Shown here: positions 27,048 to 37,000 of the stretch, in pieces
How the letters are laid out: every line of letters begins with the position of its first letter
How positions within the stretch are numbered: position 1 is the first letter of the stretch
Assembly: GCF_002837145.1 (NCBI RefSeq)
Contig: NZ_NWMV01000052.1
Coordinates: forward strand, 1-53,889
Length of the DNA: 53,889 bases
Reading direction: 5' to 3'
DNA from: Macromonas nakdongensis
Lineage (GTDB): Bacteria; Pseudomonadota; Gammaproteobacteria; Burkholderiales; Burkholderiaceae_C
Made by a program: the position numbers and the translations under genes
Notes under the pieces: model-generated
The model's input: the letters and a program-made list of their open reading frames with translations, nothing else
Database searches by the model: none
Told to the model about the DNA's origin: nothing

Positions 27048-27947
27048 TCAACGCCGCCAGCGCTGCACCACGCCGACCACCCCCAGCACCACGGCACCGG
27101 CGGCCACGCCCACCGCGGCCCCCACGGCGGTTTGGGCCAAGCCGCCGAACACCTGGCCCCAGCCACTGGACCAGACCTCCACCGCATGGCCCAGCGCCGG
27201 CCATCCGTGCAGCAGGATGCCTCCGCCCACCATGAACATCGCGGCGGTCCCCACCACCGACAGGGTTCTCATCAGCTTCGGGGCCAAGGCCAGCAAGGCC
27301 GAACCCAGGGCCCGGCTGCTGGCCGAAGTGCGGCGCTGCAGGTGCCAACCCAGGTCGTCCAGCTTGACGATACCTGCCACCAGACCGTAGACCCCCAAGG
27401 TCATGAGCAGCGAGATGCCGACCAGCACCGCCACCCGCTGGGGCAAGGCCGCAGTGGCGACGGTCCCGAGGGTGATGACGACGATTTCGGCCGACAGGAT
27501 GAAGTCGGTGCGCACGGCGCCCCGGATCTTGTCTTGCTCAAACGCCACGAGGTCCACATTCGGGTCGGCCAGGGCGGCCAGGGTTTTCTGATGGCTGGCG
27601 GCATCGGCTTCTCGGTGCAGGAATTTGTGCGCGAGCTTTTCGAAGCCCTCGAAACACAGAAATGCCCCGCCCAGCATCAGCAAGGGCGTGATGAGCCAGG
27701 GGACCAGACCACTGATCAGCAGGGCGGCCGGCACCAAAATCGCCTTGTTCAGCAACGAACCTTGGGCCACGGCCCAGACCACGGGCAGCTCCCGGTCGGC
27801 CCGCACACCGGTGACCTGCTGCGCATTGAGGGCGAGATCGTCTCCCAGCACGCCAGCGGTTTTCTGGGCGGCCACCTTGGTCATGGTGGCGACGTCGTCG
27901 AGGATGGAAGCGATGTCGTCGAGGAGCGCCAGGAGGGTGGAGGCCAT
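27048..27947 (-). CDS. DUF808 family inner-membrane protein
   Basis: A 299-aa polytopic protein of the DUF808 (YedI-like) family. It has the typical N-terminus [16 protein letters not shown], the segment [19 protein letters not shown], and about five or six hydrophobic helices in the second half. The family function is not established. It converges with the GntR gene (95-base gap with GC-rich inverted repeats but no clear terminator) and diverges from creA. Confidence 0.85.
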   Translation of the reverse strand: MASTLLALLDDIASILDDVATMTKVAAQKTAGVLGDDLALNAQQVTGVRADRELPVVWAVAQGSLLNKAILVPAALLISGLVPWLITPLLMLGGAFLCFEGFEKLAHKFLHREADAASHQKTLAALADPNVDLVAFEQDKIRGAVRTDFILSAEIVVITLGTVATAALPQRVAVLVGISLLMTLGVYGLVAGIVKLDDLGWHLQRRTSASSRALGSALLALAPKLMRTLSVVGTAAMFMVGGGILLHGWPALGHAVEVWSSGWGQVFGGLAQTAVGAAVGVAAGAVVLGVVGVVQRWRR

Positions 27948-28029
27948 GCGGTGGTGGGTTCAAAAAACCAGTGGGACGGGCAGACGCGGGGCCGGGCTGC
28001 CCAGCGCAAGATGCGCCTATGATAGGAGC

Positions 28030-28497
28030 ATGAAACACCCATGGGCGGTCTGGATCGTGGCACTGAGCGGTTTTTGTGCATCGGGCACGGCGGCACTGGC
28101 CGACACCGTCGGTTGCGTGACCACGGCTTGGAAACTCATCGGGGCGAACCACCGGATCTGCGTGGAAGCCTTCCCCGACCCCAAGGTGCCGGGCGTGACC
28201 TGCCACGTCAGCCAGGCCCGCACCGGGGGCGTCAAGGGCAGCCTGGGCCTGGCCGAGGACCCGAGCCAGTTTTCGCTGGCCTGCCGCCAGACCGGCCCCA
28301 TCACCCTGCCCCCGAAACTGCCGAAAGACGAGGTCGTTTTCAGCGAGGACACCTCTCTGCTGTTCAAGGAAACCCGCGTGGTGCGCCTCTGGGACGCGCA
28401 GCACCGCACCCTGGTCTACCTGGGCATCAGCCGCCGTTTGATCGAGGGGGCCCCGGCCAACAGCATTTCGACGGTGCCGGTGATGGCGTGGCGCTGA
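28030..28497 (+). CDS. creA: CreA family periplasmic protein
   Basis: A 155-aa exported protein. The signal peptide covers residues 1-24, ending AALA before D25. The mature part has the CreA features VGCVTTAWKLIG, ICVEAFPDPKVPGVTCHVS, GLAEDPSQFSLACRQ and TRVVRLWDAQHRTLVYL. AGGAG just before the ATG at 28030 supports the start. CreA is conserved in proteobacteria but its activity is unknown. Confidence 0.9.
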   Translation: MKHPWAVWIVALSGFCASGTAALADTVGCVTTAWKLIGANHRICVEAFPDPKVPGVTCHVSQARTGGVKGSLGLAEDPSQFSLACRQTGPITLPPKLPKDEVVFSEDTSLLFKETRVVRLWDAQHRTLVYLGISRRLIEGAPANSISTVPVMAWR

Positions 28498-28557
28498 GCC
28501 AGCGCCCGGCGCGCTCGCTCACACCAGGCTGTCGGTCGCGGTGGCTTCCTGCGGCAA

Positions 28558-29586
<1,029 letters not shown>

Positions 29587-29619
29587 CGTCCACCATTTCA
29601 GACCATTTAAGCCCCACCA

Positions 29620-29656
29620 GTGCTACATTTCGTGCTACACAAAAACCATGTAGCAC
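29620..29656. repeat. Triplicated 8-base repeat upstream of integrase
   Basis: GTGCTACA occurs twice in direct orientation (29620-29627, 29632-29639) and once inverted as TGTAGCAC (29649-29656). A separate pair ACCATTT lies at 29592-29598 and 29602-29608. They sit between the attachment junction and the integrase start and may be integrase arm sites or an autoregulatory operator. Confidence 0.55.
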
Positions 29657-29668
29657 CGGAGGCCACAC

Positions 29669-30742
29669 ATGGGCACCATTACAGCACGAAAGCGCCGCGA
29701 CGGCACCACCGGGTACACCGCCCAAATCCGCCTCAAACAAGGCGGCAAAGTCATCCACACCGAAAGCCAGACCTTCGACCGCCGCCCAGCCGCCGCCCTC
29801 TGGCTCACCATGCGGGAGGATCAACTCGCCCAGCCCGGCGCCATCGAAGCCCTCCAGGCGCCCGACCCAACGCTCGCCCAAGTCATCGCCCAGTACCTCA
29901 AAGAACTGCGCAAGCCCCCCGGCAAAACCAAAGCCCAGGTGCTCCACACCATCGCCGCAGCACCCCTCAGCCAGCTCAAATGCAGCGCCATCACCAGCCT
30001 GCACATCACCGAATTCGCCCAAAGCCTCCAGGTCAAACCCCAAACCGTCGGCAACTACCTCTCCCACCTCGCCACCATCTTCCGCATCGCCCGGCCCGCC
30101 TGGGGCTACCCCCTCAACATCCAGGCCATCGACGACGCCCGCACCGTCGGCAAAAAACTCGGCATCACCGGCCGCTCCCGCTCCCGCGAACGCCGCCCCA
30201 CCCTCACCGAGCTGCACGCCCTCCTCCAGCACTACACCCTGCAGGCCAGCAAACGCTTCGCCCGCCTGCCCATGGTCGATCTCATCCTCTTCGCCCTCTT
30301 CAGCACCCGGCGCCAGGAAGAAATCACCCGCATCACCTGGGCCGACCTCGACGCCACCCACAGCGAAATCATCGTCCGCGACATGAAAAACCCCGGCGAA
30401 AAAATCGGCAACGACGTGCGCGTCAACCTCCCCGCCGAAGCCCTCTCCATCATCCAGCGCCAGGCCCGCGAAGAAGGCTACACCGGCCCCATCTTCCCCT
30501 ACAACAGCAAAAGCATCAGCAGCAGCTTCACCCGCGCCTGCCTGCTGCTCGGCATTCACGACCTCAACTTCCACGACCTGCGCCACGAAGGCGTCAGCCG
30601 CCTGTTCGAAATGGGCAAAAGCATCCCCCAGGTCGCTGCCGTCTCTGGCCACCGATCCTGGGCCAGCCTCAAGCGCTACACCCACATCCGCCAGGTGGGC
30701 GACAAATACGCCGGCTGGGAGTGGACGCCCGCCATGCCCTAA
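29669..30742 (+). CDS. int: Tyrosine-type site-specific integrase (dusA-targeting)
   Basis: A 357-aa tyrosine recombinase. The N-terminal arm-binding part begins MGTITARKRRDGTTGYTAQI, and a SAM-like core-binding domain follows (residues ~65-150). The catalytic domain has Arg in FSTRRQEEI, HDLRHEG, SGHRSW and the nucleophile Tyr in LKRYTHI. GGAGG 7 bases upstream supports the start. Its position beside dusA matches the dusA-associated integrase family. The stop codon overlaps that of the next, opposite gene within CTAA. Confidence 0.95.
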   Translation: MGTITARKRRDGTTGYTAQIRLKQGGKVIHTESQTFDRRPAAALWLTMREDQLAQPGAIEALQAPDPTLAQVIAQYLKELRKPPGKTKAQVLHTIAAAPLSQLKCSAITSLHITEFAQSLQVKPQTVGNYLSHLATIFRIARPAWGYPLNIQAIDDARTVGKKLGITGRSRSRERRPTLTELHALLQHYTLQASKRFARLPMVDLILFALFSTRRQEEITRITWADLDATHSEIIVRDMKNPGEKIGNDVRVNLPAEALSIIQRQAREEGYTGPIFPYNSKSISSSFTRACLLLGIHDLNFHDLRHEGVSRLFEMGKSIPQVAAVSGHRSWASLKRYTHIRQVGDKYAGWEWTPAMP

Positions 30743-30924
30743 TCCACCCTCGGCACCGGCTCCCGCTCGGGCTCCCCGCCCCACTCATCCAGCCGCTGGG
30801 CCAGCTCCTCGCGCCGCTCGCGGTCACGCCGCTGCATGCGCTCGGCCGCCTGGCGCAGGGCTTTGCGGTCGCGGGCGCGCTTCCAGGCGTCGTCGTCGGG
30901 GGCGCGGTCGGTCGAGCGGGTCAT
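30739..30924 (-). CDS. Small charged phage protein, unknown function
   Basis: A 61-aa Arg/Glu-rich, probably helical protein (start ATG 30924, MTRSTDRAPDDDAW; an in-frame TTG at 30942 is an alternative that would overlap the end of Rz). It is the last gene of the minus-strand late operon and converges with int, sharing the CTAA stop overlap. No motif or family is recognised. Confidence 0.5.
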   Translation of the reverse strand: MTRSTDRAPDDDAWKRARDRKALRQAAERMQRRDRERREELAQRLDEWGGEPEREPVPRVD

Positions 30925-30929
30925 GGCAA

Positions 30930-31379
30930 TCAGCGCGGCCAAGCGCGCATCAGTGCTCGGGCATCAGTGGCGTGGCCGTCAGCAGCTCGCGCCAGGTCTT
31001 CAACAGCGCCTCGACACTGGTCGAATACGGTTGCAAGGGCGCCGGCGTGCTCACGGACGGAGGCGCAGGTGCTGCTGGACATTCGCAGGCGGGCTTCGGC
31101 GAGTTGTGCGCGCAGGCCGTCAGACTCGCGGCGAGCAGCAGCGGCAGCAGCCGCGTTGCGTTGGGCTTGTTGGGCGGCTTCATGCAGTGCCTCGTCTTTC
31201 TGCGCCTGCAGGCGCTGGGTTTCGTGGGCGGCAGCGGCGCGGGCATCGGCCACGGCCTGGGCCTGTTCGGCGTGGATGCGCGCGATCTGCCCGCCCAGGC
31301 GCCAGTTCTGGACCTGCCAGGCGCCTGTGGCGGAGATGGCGGCAGCGGCCAGCGCGGCGGCGGCGTGGGTGTACAGCAT
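30930..31379 (-). CDS. Rz: Inner-membrane spanin subunit Rz
   Basis: A 149-aa spanin. A single N-terminal membrane anchor (MLYTHAAAALAAAAISATGA) is followed by a long Ala/Glu/Gln-rich periplasmic coiled coil (HAEQAQAVADARAAAAHE, QRLQAQKDEAL). This is the i-spanin architecture. The start ATG overlaps the endolysin stop by one base. An outer-membrane lipoprotein partner is nested in another frame, as in lambda Rz/Rz1. Confidence 0.85.
   Translation of the reverse strand: MLYTHAAAALAAAAISATGAWQVQNWRLGGQIARIHAEQAQAVADARAAAAHETQRLQAQKDEALHEAAQQAQRNAAAAAAARRESDGLRAQLAEARLRMSSSTCASVREHAGALATVFDQCRGAVEDLARAADGHATDARALMRAWPR
30950..31183 (-). CDS. Rz1: Outer-membrane spanin lipoprotein Rz1, nested in Rz
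   Basis: A 77-aa lipoprotein wholly inside Rz in a different frame. The start MKPPNKPNATRLL leads into the signal LLPLLLAASLTAC with lipobox LTAC; the lipidated Cys is residue 24. The mature part is Pro-rich (CPAAPAPPSVSTPAP), as in Rz1 proteins. With Rz it should span the periplasm and fuse the membranes at the last stage of lysis. Confidence 0.85.
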   Translation of the reverse strand: MKPPNKPNATRLLPLLLAASLTACAHNSPKPACECPAAPAPPSVSTPAPLQPYSTSVEALLKTWRELLTATPLMPEH

Positions 31380-31843
31380 CACGCCAGCGCCTGGATGCCG
31401 ACCTGCGTGCCCGCGTCGGTGATGGTGATGACGCGGTTGACCGGCCGCTCGGGCACGCGGGTGGACACGTGCACCCACTGCTTGCCCTTGACGCCCTCCA
31501 GGATCAACTGCCCAATGCCCAGCACGCTGACCAGCGGCGCCAGGGCTTTGGCCACCTGGTAGGGCGTGCCGTAGCCGGGCACCACAATGTCGGCGGCCTG
31601 GCCCCGGGCGTGGTCGCTGCTGGTGACGCCGCCCACCGCCTTGTTGACGGCCGGGGCGCGGTAACCGCTGGTGACCACCACCGCGCTGCCCAGCGTGTCG
31701 CGGATGCGCTGCAGCATGTCGGCCGTGGCCTGCAAGCGCTTGAGGTCGTCGGCCGTGGGCCAGTTGGCCAGGCCCAGGCGGTCGGCGGTGGCGCTGCGGG
31801 TCAGCTCCTCCAGCGTGAAATGCGTGCTCAGTTTCGTGGGCAT
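31379..31843 (-). CDS. Phage endolysin, M15-family peptidase
   Basis: A 154-aa zinc peptidase of the M15 (D-Ala-D-Ala carboxypeptidase-like) family. The zinc ligands fit H78 and D85 in SSDHARGQAADI and H125 in QWVHVS. The start MPTKLSTHFTLEELTRS is the usual N-terminus. It lacks a signal peptide, so export needs the holins encoded just upstream. It would cut peptide cross-links of host peptidoglycan. Confidence 0.88.
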   Translation of the reverse strand: MPTKLSTHFTLEELTRSATADRLGLANWPTADDLKRLQATADMLQRIRDTLGSAVVVTSGYRAPAVNKAVGGVTSSDHARGQAADIVVPGYGTPYQVAKALAPLVSVLGIGQLILEGVKGKQWVHVSTRVPERPVNRVITITDAGTQVGIQALA

Positions 31844-31845
31844 GG

Positions 31846-32172
31846 TCACCCCTCCTTCACTCGGGTTCGAACAATCAACACCGCAAACCCCAGCATCACG
31901 GCCGTTTCCGCCAGGGTCGGCCGCTCGGGGCGGGCCAGGTCGGCCAGGGCCAGGCTGGGCACGCCCAGCCACAGCAGCACCGGGGACGCCACGCCGCCGG
32001 CGGCACCCAGGGCCAGCAGCGCCCAGGCCGCGGCCTTGAGGCCGTCGACCACACGCTGGTGCGGCGTGAGGCCGCGCGCCAGGGGCGCGGTGCGTTCGAG
32101 CTTGTTGAGCGCTTCGGCCAGCACCACCAGGCTGGCCAGCACGTGCAGCAGTTGCAGGGTGGCGGGCGTCAT
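31846..32172 (-). CDS. Small phage membrane protein, probable holin or antiholin
   Basis: A 108-aa protein with three hydrophobic stretches (LLHVLASLVVLAEAL; AAWALLALGAAGGVASPVLL; AETAVMLGFAVLIV) and a short charged tail RTRVKEG. It lies between another membrane protein (4-base ATGA overlap) and the endolysin (2-base gap). The lysis-cassette position supports a holin-type role. No family was recognised with certainty. Confidence 0.6.
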   Translation of the reverse strand: MTPATLQLLHVLASLVVLAEALNKLERTAPLARGLTPHQRVVDGLKAAAWALLALGAAGGVASPVLLWLGVPSLALADLARPERPTLAETAVMLGFAVLIVRTRVKEG

Positions 32173-32582
32173 TCCGAGCGCCCTCCCCCGGCCGGCGGGG
32201 TGTGGTGCCCCACGCTGGTGATGCGCCGGATGGCCCACTGCAACACCCAGCGCGCGCCGCCGCCCACGGCAAACGCCACGCCCAGGGTGTTGGGGTCGCT
32301 CAAGCCGCCGGCCACGGCCGCGATGGGCGTGAGGTAGCCCGCGGTGATGGCGCTGGCCAGCACCACACCCATGCGCCGCAGCGTGGTGCGCAGCAGCTCG
32401 AGCCAGGTGTCCATGCCGCCGGGCACGGTGTTGAGCAGGATGACGGCGGCCAGGGAGCCGCTGAAACCGGCCATGAGCACGTCGGCCCGCAGGCCCAAGG
32501 GCACGCCGAACGCCGTGAGCGCCGGCACCGACAGCGTGGCCGTGGCCAGCGTCAGGGCGGTGGAGGTGGTGGGTTCGGGCAT
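32169..32582 (-). CDS. Putative phage holin
   Basis: A 137-aa membrane protein with helices near residues 35-53 (MAGFSGSLAAVILLNTV), 71-94 (MGVVLASAITAGYLTPIAAV) and ~98-118. It resembles the Burkholderiales phage holins that start MPEP and contain a GAFxGxxxAV-type first helix. It precedes the second membrane protein and the endolysin. Which of the two is the true holin cannot be decided from sequence. Confidence 0.65.
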   Translation of the reverse strand: MPEPTTSTALTLATATLSVPALTAFGVPLGLRADVLMAGFSGSLAAVILLNTVPGGMDTWLELLRTTLRRMGVVLASAITAGYLTPIAAVAGGLSDPNTLGVAFAVGGGARWVLQWAIRRITSVGHHTPPAGGGRSE

Positions 32583-32585
32583 GGG

Positions 32586-33344
32586 TCAGAAATTCGGGAA
32601 AGGCGCAATTGGCGGTGTGAAATTCGCGGTGTAGCGGGCCACGCCATCTGTCCGTCTTAAATCATCAATGTGCCCGCTGAAATATGAAACGAACCCAGAG
32701 AAATTAAAAAGACCGACTGCTATTGAGTTTTCTGTAATGTTTGCAAACCCATCATTTGCTGTCGTCCCGCCAACAATGCCGCCAACGAAAACCCTCAAAA
32801 CGCCAGACGTTCTTGTGGCGGCCAGGTGATACCACACACCGGTAGAAATCGAGGCTGTGCTACTTGCAATGTATTGAGTGCCAACCCTAGTCTGAAATTT
32901 TAAAATACCGTCCTCGACATACAGCATCCAGTATGCAGTTGAATTGCCGTTATTTAGTCTTGATGACGCAATCGGCCGGACACCCGAAACAGAATTAAAC
33001 CTAGCCCAGGCCTCAATCGTGACGTCCTGCGTACCGAGCGCAAGGCCGTTGTACCCAAGGAAATCACCAGCCCCATCAAACAGACCAGATGCGCCACCGA
33101 ACCGACTCTGAGCCGTGCTGATTTGCGCATTGCCGTTTGCAGTGACGGTTTTTGGCGTCGGGCTGCTGTCCGTGAACGTCGTGCTGCCATTAGTCCCGTC
33201 CATGTGCAGCAACAGCGACACATTTGCAAAATGCGGATCACCTGCTGGAGCGCCACCGCCGAAGCGAAACGGGTTCATCAAGAACCCGCCCTGGCGCCGC
33301 CGCAGCGCGGCCCTAATGTCGGTGCTGCGGTCAATCAGGCTCAT
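32586..33344 (-). CDS. LamG-domain distal tail protein
   Basis: A 252-aa protein. A short N-terminal part (MSLIDRSTDIRAALRRRQGG) precedes a concanavalin/LamG-type domain (VSLLLHMDGTNGSTTFTDSS, VTIEAWARF, GVWYHLAATR, IDDLRRTDGVARY). Such domains bind glycans, so a receptor-binding or virion-surface role is likely. The DNA is AT-rich compared with its neighbours: 32701-32760 is 33% GC. The domain resembles one inserted in the tail hub gene. Confidence 0.8.
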   Translation of the reverse strand: MSLIDRSTDIRAALRRRQGGFLMNPFRFGGGAPAGDPHFANVSLLLHMDGTNGSTTFTDSSPTPKTVTANGNAQISTAQSRFGGASGLFDGAGDFLGYNGLALGTQDVTIEAWARFNSVSGVRPIASSRLNNGNSTAYWMLYVEDGILKFQTRVGTQYIASSTASISTGVWYHLAATRTSGVLRVFVGGIVGGTTANDGFANITENSIAVGLFNFSGFVSYFSGHIDDLRRTDGVARYTANFTPPIAPFPNF

Positions 33345-34099
33345 GCCGGCACCCCAATCAAATAGACCTTCAGCCCCTTGGCCGTGCCATCACCCACCTG
33401 GTCAATGTCGATGGTCATTTCTGCGTCATCGGCCAGCGCCGCGTCGCTGATGACAGCCGCCGTGGCGGCCGTGGTGCTGGTCCGCTCGGTGTTGTCGATG
33501 GTCAGCTTGGTGGACAGGATAGAGGTGCCACCCTCGTTGATGTCCACCGTCAGGATGGAGCCGCTGGTCTGCGCCGTGGTCAGCGAGGACCGCACCGCCG
33601 TCAGCGTCATCGCAAACGGCATGCGGAACGTCACCTTGGCCGTGCCGGCGGTCAGTGCGGTGGTCTCGTCGCTGCAGGCAATCGGGATGGCCGTCACGCC
33701 ACCGCCCGCACTCACCGCACCCGCCGGGAAAATCCCCCCATCGCCCGCCCGGTGGTCCTCCACCGCCGTCACACCCACCGTCCCCGTGGTCACCCGGTAG
33801 ACGCGGGCATAGGCATCGGCGTTGTCCCAATTGGTGGTGGCGGTGCTGGTGCTGACGACCCCCGTGGCCCGCGCCACCACGATGTAATTGGTGGCGCTGG
33901 CCGTCAGCGTCAGCGTGCCAGCCGCCACGGCAAACCCGCCCCAGCGCCCGCCCAGGTAGCCCCAGGTGAGCAGATCGGTGGTGTCGGGGTTGTTGGCGTA
34001 CACGGCCATGTGCTGCAAGGCCTTGAAATTGGCGTTCACCACCACATCGGGGTGGGCCTGGCCGCTGGCCCACTGGGGCAGGGTCGGGGTCAAACTCAT
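33341..34099 (-). CDS. Phage tail protein of unknown function
   Basis: A 252-aa Thr/Ala/Gly-rich protein (start MSLTPTLPQWASGQAHPD). The N-terminal half (FKALQHMAVYAN, GRWGGFAVAAGTLTLTA) is of a kind seen near phage distal tail genes. The C-terminal half (VTFRMPFAMTLTAVRSSL, KLTIDNTERTSTTA) looks like a beta-sandwich used in virion surface proteins. Four-base overlaps on both sides tie it to the hub and LamG genes. No enzymatic motif was found. Confidence 0.6.
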   Translation of the reverse strand: MSLTPTLPQWASGQAHPDVVVNANFKALQHMAVYANNPDTTDLLTWGYLGGRWGGFAVAAGTLTLTASATNYIVVARATGVVSTSTATTNWDNADAYARVYRVTTGTVGVTAVEDHRAGDGGIFPAGAVSAGGGVTAIPIACSDETTALTAGTAKVTFRMPFAMTLTAVRSSLTTAQTSGSILTVDINEGGTSILSTKLTIDNTERTSTTAATAAVISDAALADDAEMTIDIDQVGDGTAKGLKVYLIGVPA

Positions 34100-37000
34100 G
34101 GGGCAACTCCTGTGCAAATGGCGGGGCGCCCGGCGCCGACCGTTTCGGACACCTGGCAGATCTCGAAAATCACCGGGTCGCTGGAGGCGAACCCGTCGGC
34201 GGCCTGTTCGGCGGCGGTGTAGAGGTAGGTGGGCTCGGTGGCCGTGGCGGTGCGCACCAGGGTGGCACCGTCGTACACGCGCACGCGGTACAGCTCGGCG
34301 GCTTCGCCCAATGGCACGGCGGGGCTATCGCCGTCGTAGCGGTGGCTCAGGCGGGTACGGCGCTGCCAGGTCAGCACCAGGTCGCCGTCGTCGTCGGCCA
34401 GCGCCACGGGGTGGGCCGGGGCCCAGGGCCGCAGGGCCTCGCCCGTGTCGGTGAAGGCCTCGCCGTCCACGTTGGCCAGGATCTGGCCGAACGTCACCGC
34501 CTTGATGTAGCGGGCCAGCCCGATCTGGCTGGTCTGGCTGGTGGCGCGACGCAGCGCGGCGTCCAGCAGCACGGCCTGTTCGCCGGCGGCGTGGCTGCCC
34601 ATGCGCCACTCGGTGCCGCGGAAGCCGCGCAAAAAGCCGCTCAGCACGTAGGTGTTGGGCGCGGTCAGCTCGGCCCGGCGGAAGCGCAGCAACTCCCAGC
34701 CGGTGGCCTGGCTGCCCACGGCCAGCACGTTCAGGGTTTCGTCGGCCTGCATGGCGCTGCGGGTGCTGCTGGCCAGCTCGCCGCCGCTGGTCACCACGGT
34801 CAGGGTGTTGGACTCGTCCCAGGTGTTGCCGCCTGCCCAGTCGCCCAGGGTGGTGCTGCAGGTGGCCAGCACGCCCTCGTTTGCGGTGCGGAACAGCTCG
34901 GCGTAGCTGGTGTCGTCCCAGCTGCGGGCCACCATGGCGCCTTTCCACTCGTCGGCGGCGCTCAGGCGATCAGCGCCCACCGCCACGTAGTAGCCGGGGC
35001 TGTTGTCGGCGTCGCGCAGCAGGGGGATGTCCAGCGCCTCGAACACCGTGGGCGCCACGCGCACCGGCTCGGCGGTGCTGATGTAGCCGGTGTCGGTCAC
35101 GGCGGCGCTGTCCAGCGCGCCCACATCGTCCAGCACGCAGTCCAGCTCGATGATGCTGAGCGTGTCGCGCTTGACCTGCACCCGCAGGCGGTAGCTGCGG
35201 CCGTCGAAATTGACGGCCTCGATCACGTCGCCGGGCTCGATGTAGGCGTACCGCAGCGGCAGGCGCACGCTCGTCTTGGTCATGCCCGCCACCTGGTCGA
35301 ACAGCAACGCGTCGGCCAGGGCCTTGGCCTCGGCCGGCAGCATGCCCAGCGGCATCTGCATGGCCTGCACCGATTCCTGGCCGCTCAGCAACCGGTCGCT
35401 GTGCTCGGTGGCGGTCTGGTAGTCGCCGGCCATGTTGGGGTAGCTCAGCGCGATCTGGCCCGGGATCTCCAAGTCGTTGGCCATCGTCAGGGCCAGCGGC
35501 TCGGCATCACTCACCGCATCCTCAGACGCGCCCAGGTCGGCCCATGGGATGGTGGCCACCGGGTCCACGGCGCGGGGGCGAATGTAGATCTTGTCGCTCT
35601 TGCTGACCTCGACAAAATAGGCGGACTGCAGCATGTCCAGCGTGGCGCGGGTCGGGCCAACCTGCCCAACGGCCAGGGCGCGCAAAGGGAAGCCGCCGGC
35701 TTCGGCGTCGATCAGGTAATCGTCGGCCACATATCCGGCCCGCTGCATCAAATTGTCGGAATGGCCGGGCAGCGTGCTTGCATAAACAGCGCCACCAGCG
35801 TCTGGGAATGGCTCCGCGGACAAGGTGTAATCTGCTGCGCCATACCTGACGCCGTGCGTCACCCTAATTTCATCATACAAAAACCAAACAGGATTGGCGT
35901 ACGGAAGTCCTCCATAAGCGAGGTACAAAATGTATCCATCAGTAGTAATCGAATTGCCAGAAAGACCGCCAATATAAGCGCCATCGACATAAAATCTGGT
36001 CTGATTGCCGGCTGCGTCATACTGAATAGCCATTTTGTGCGTCATGCCTTTTTTGGCAAAAACCGGCTGCGCAGGGTTGCTCACATACCCATATGCATAT
36101 TGAGGTGTCCCATTGATGTAATACACCACGCGACACCCGTCATCAATGTCATACCAAGCTAGATCAATGATCAGCCGAGCAGCCCCGTTTTGCGACAACT
36201 GCAGCAACCGCGAACCATTGGAGTACTCAAGATCGTGTGGATTGTGAAACGTGAATTCAATACACAGATTGCGGCCATTCACCACTGGCAGGTCATAGCG
36301 AACAACTGCATCGTACGCGGATGCAATTGTCCCGATTTTTCCTGATTTTCCAAATTGAATTGATGAATCAGATTGCTCCGCAATACCGATTGACGTTGGA
36401 TTTCTGTGGTAACTACTGGAGTCATACAGCCAATTTCCACCAACCGATTCAAAATGCAGCAACAACTGCACTTGGTCAAAATATTCGTCCACCGGGCTTG
36501 CGCCGATTTCGAATGTCAAATTTGGAATTTGCCCACCGCCGCCCAATTGCAGGCCGGTGATGACCACATACCCGCGCCCCCGGTAGGCCGGGGCGTTGCC
36601 CGCGCCCACCGCGGCCTCGTAGGTCGGGTCGGGGAGCTGGTCGTCGGTGCCGGTGTAGATGCGGATGCCACTGCACACGCCGCTTTTGATGAGGCTCGTC
36701 GGCAAATCGCCGTCCATGCCCTGCAGGTTTCCCAGCCCAGACCCGAACACCAGTTCGCCGTTGCTCCAGATGCGGCTGACGCCGGCAATCTCGTTCTCGG
36801 TCAACAGGATCAGCAGGTCGCAGTCGTAGGTGTAGGTGGTCTGCTCGGGGCCGCCCTTGGCCGACTGGGTGTTGGCGGTTTCGCGCTTGTTGCTGGCCCA
36901 CACGATCTGGCCGGCGATGCGCGGGCTGCCGGCCACCCAGGGGATGGGCTGGCCGTATTCCGAGCCGGTCACGCGCAGGTCGCCCAGGCGCGGGCCTTCC

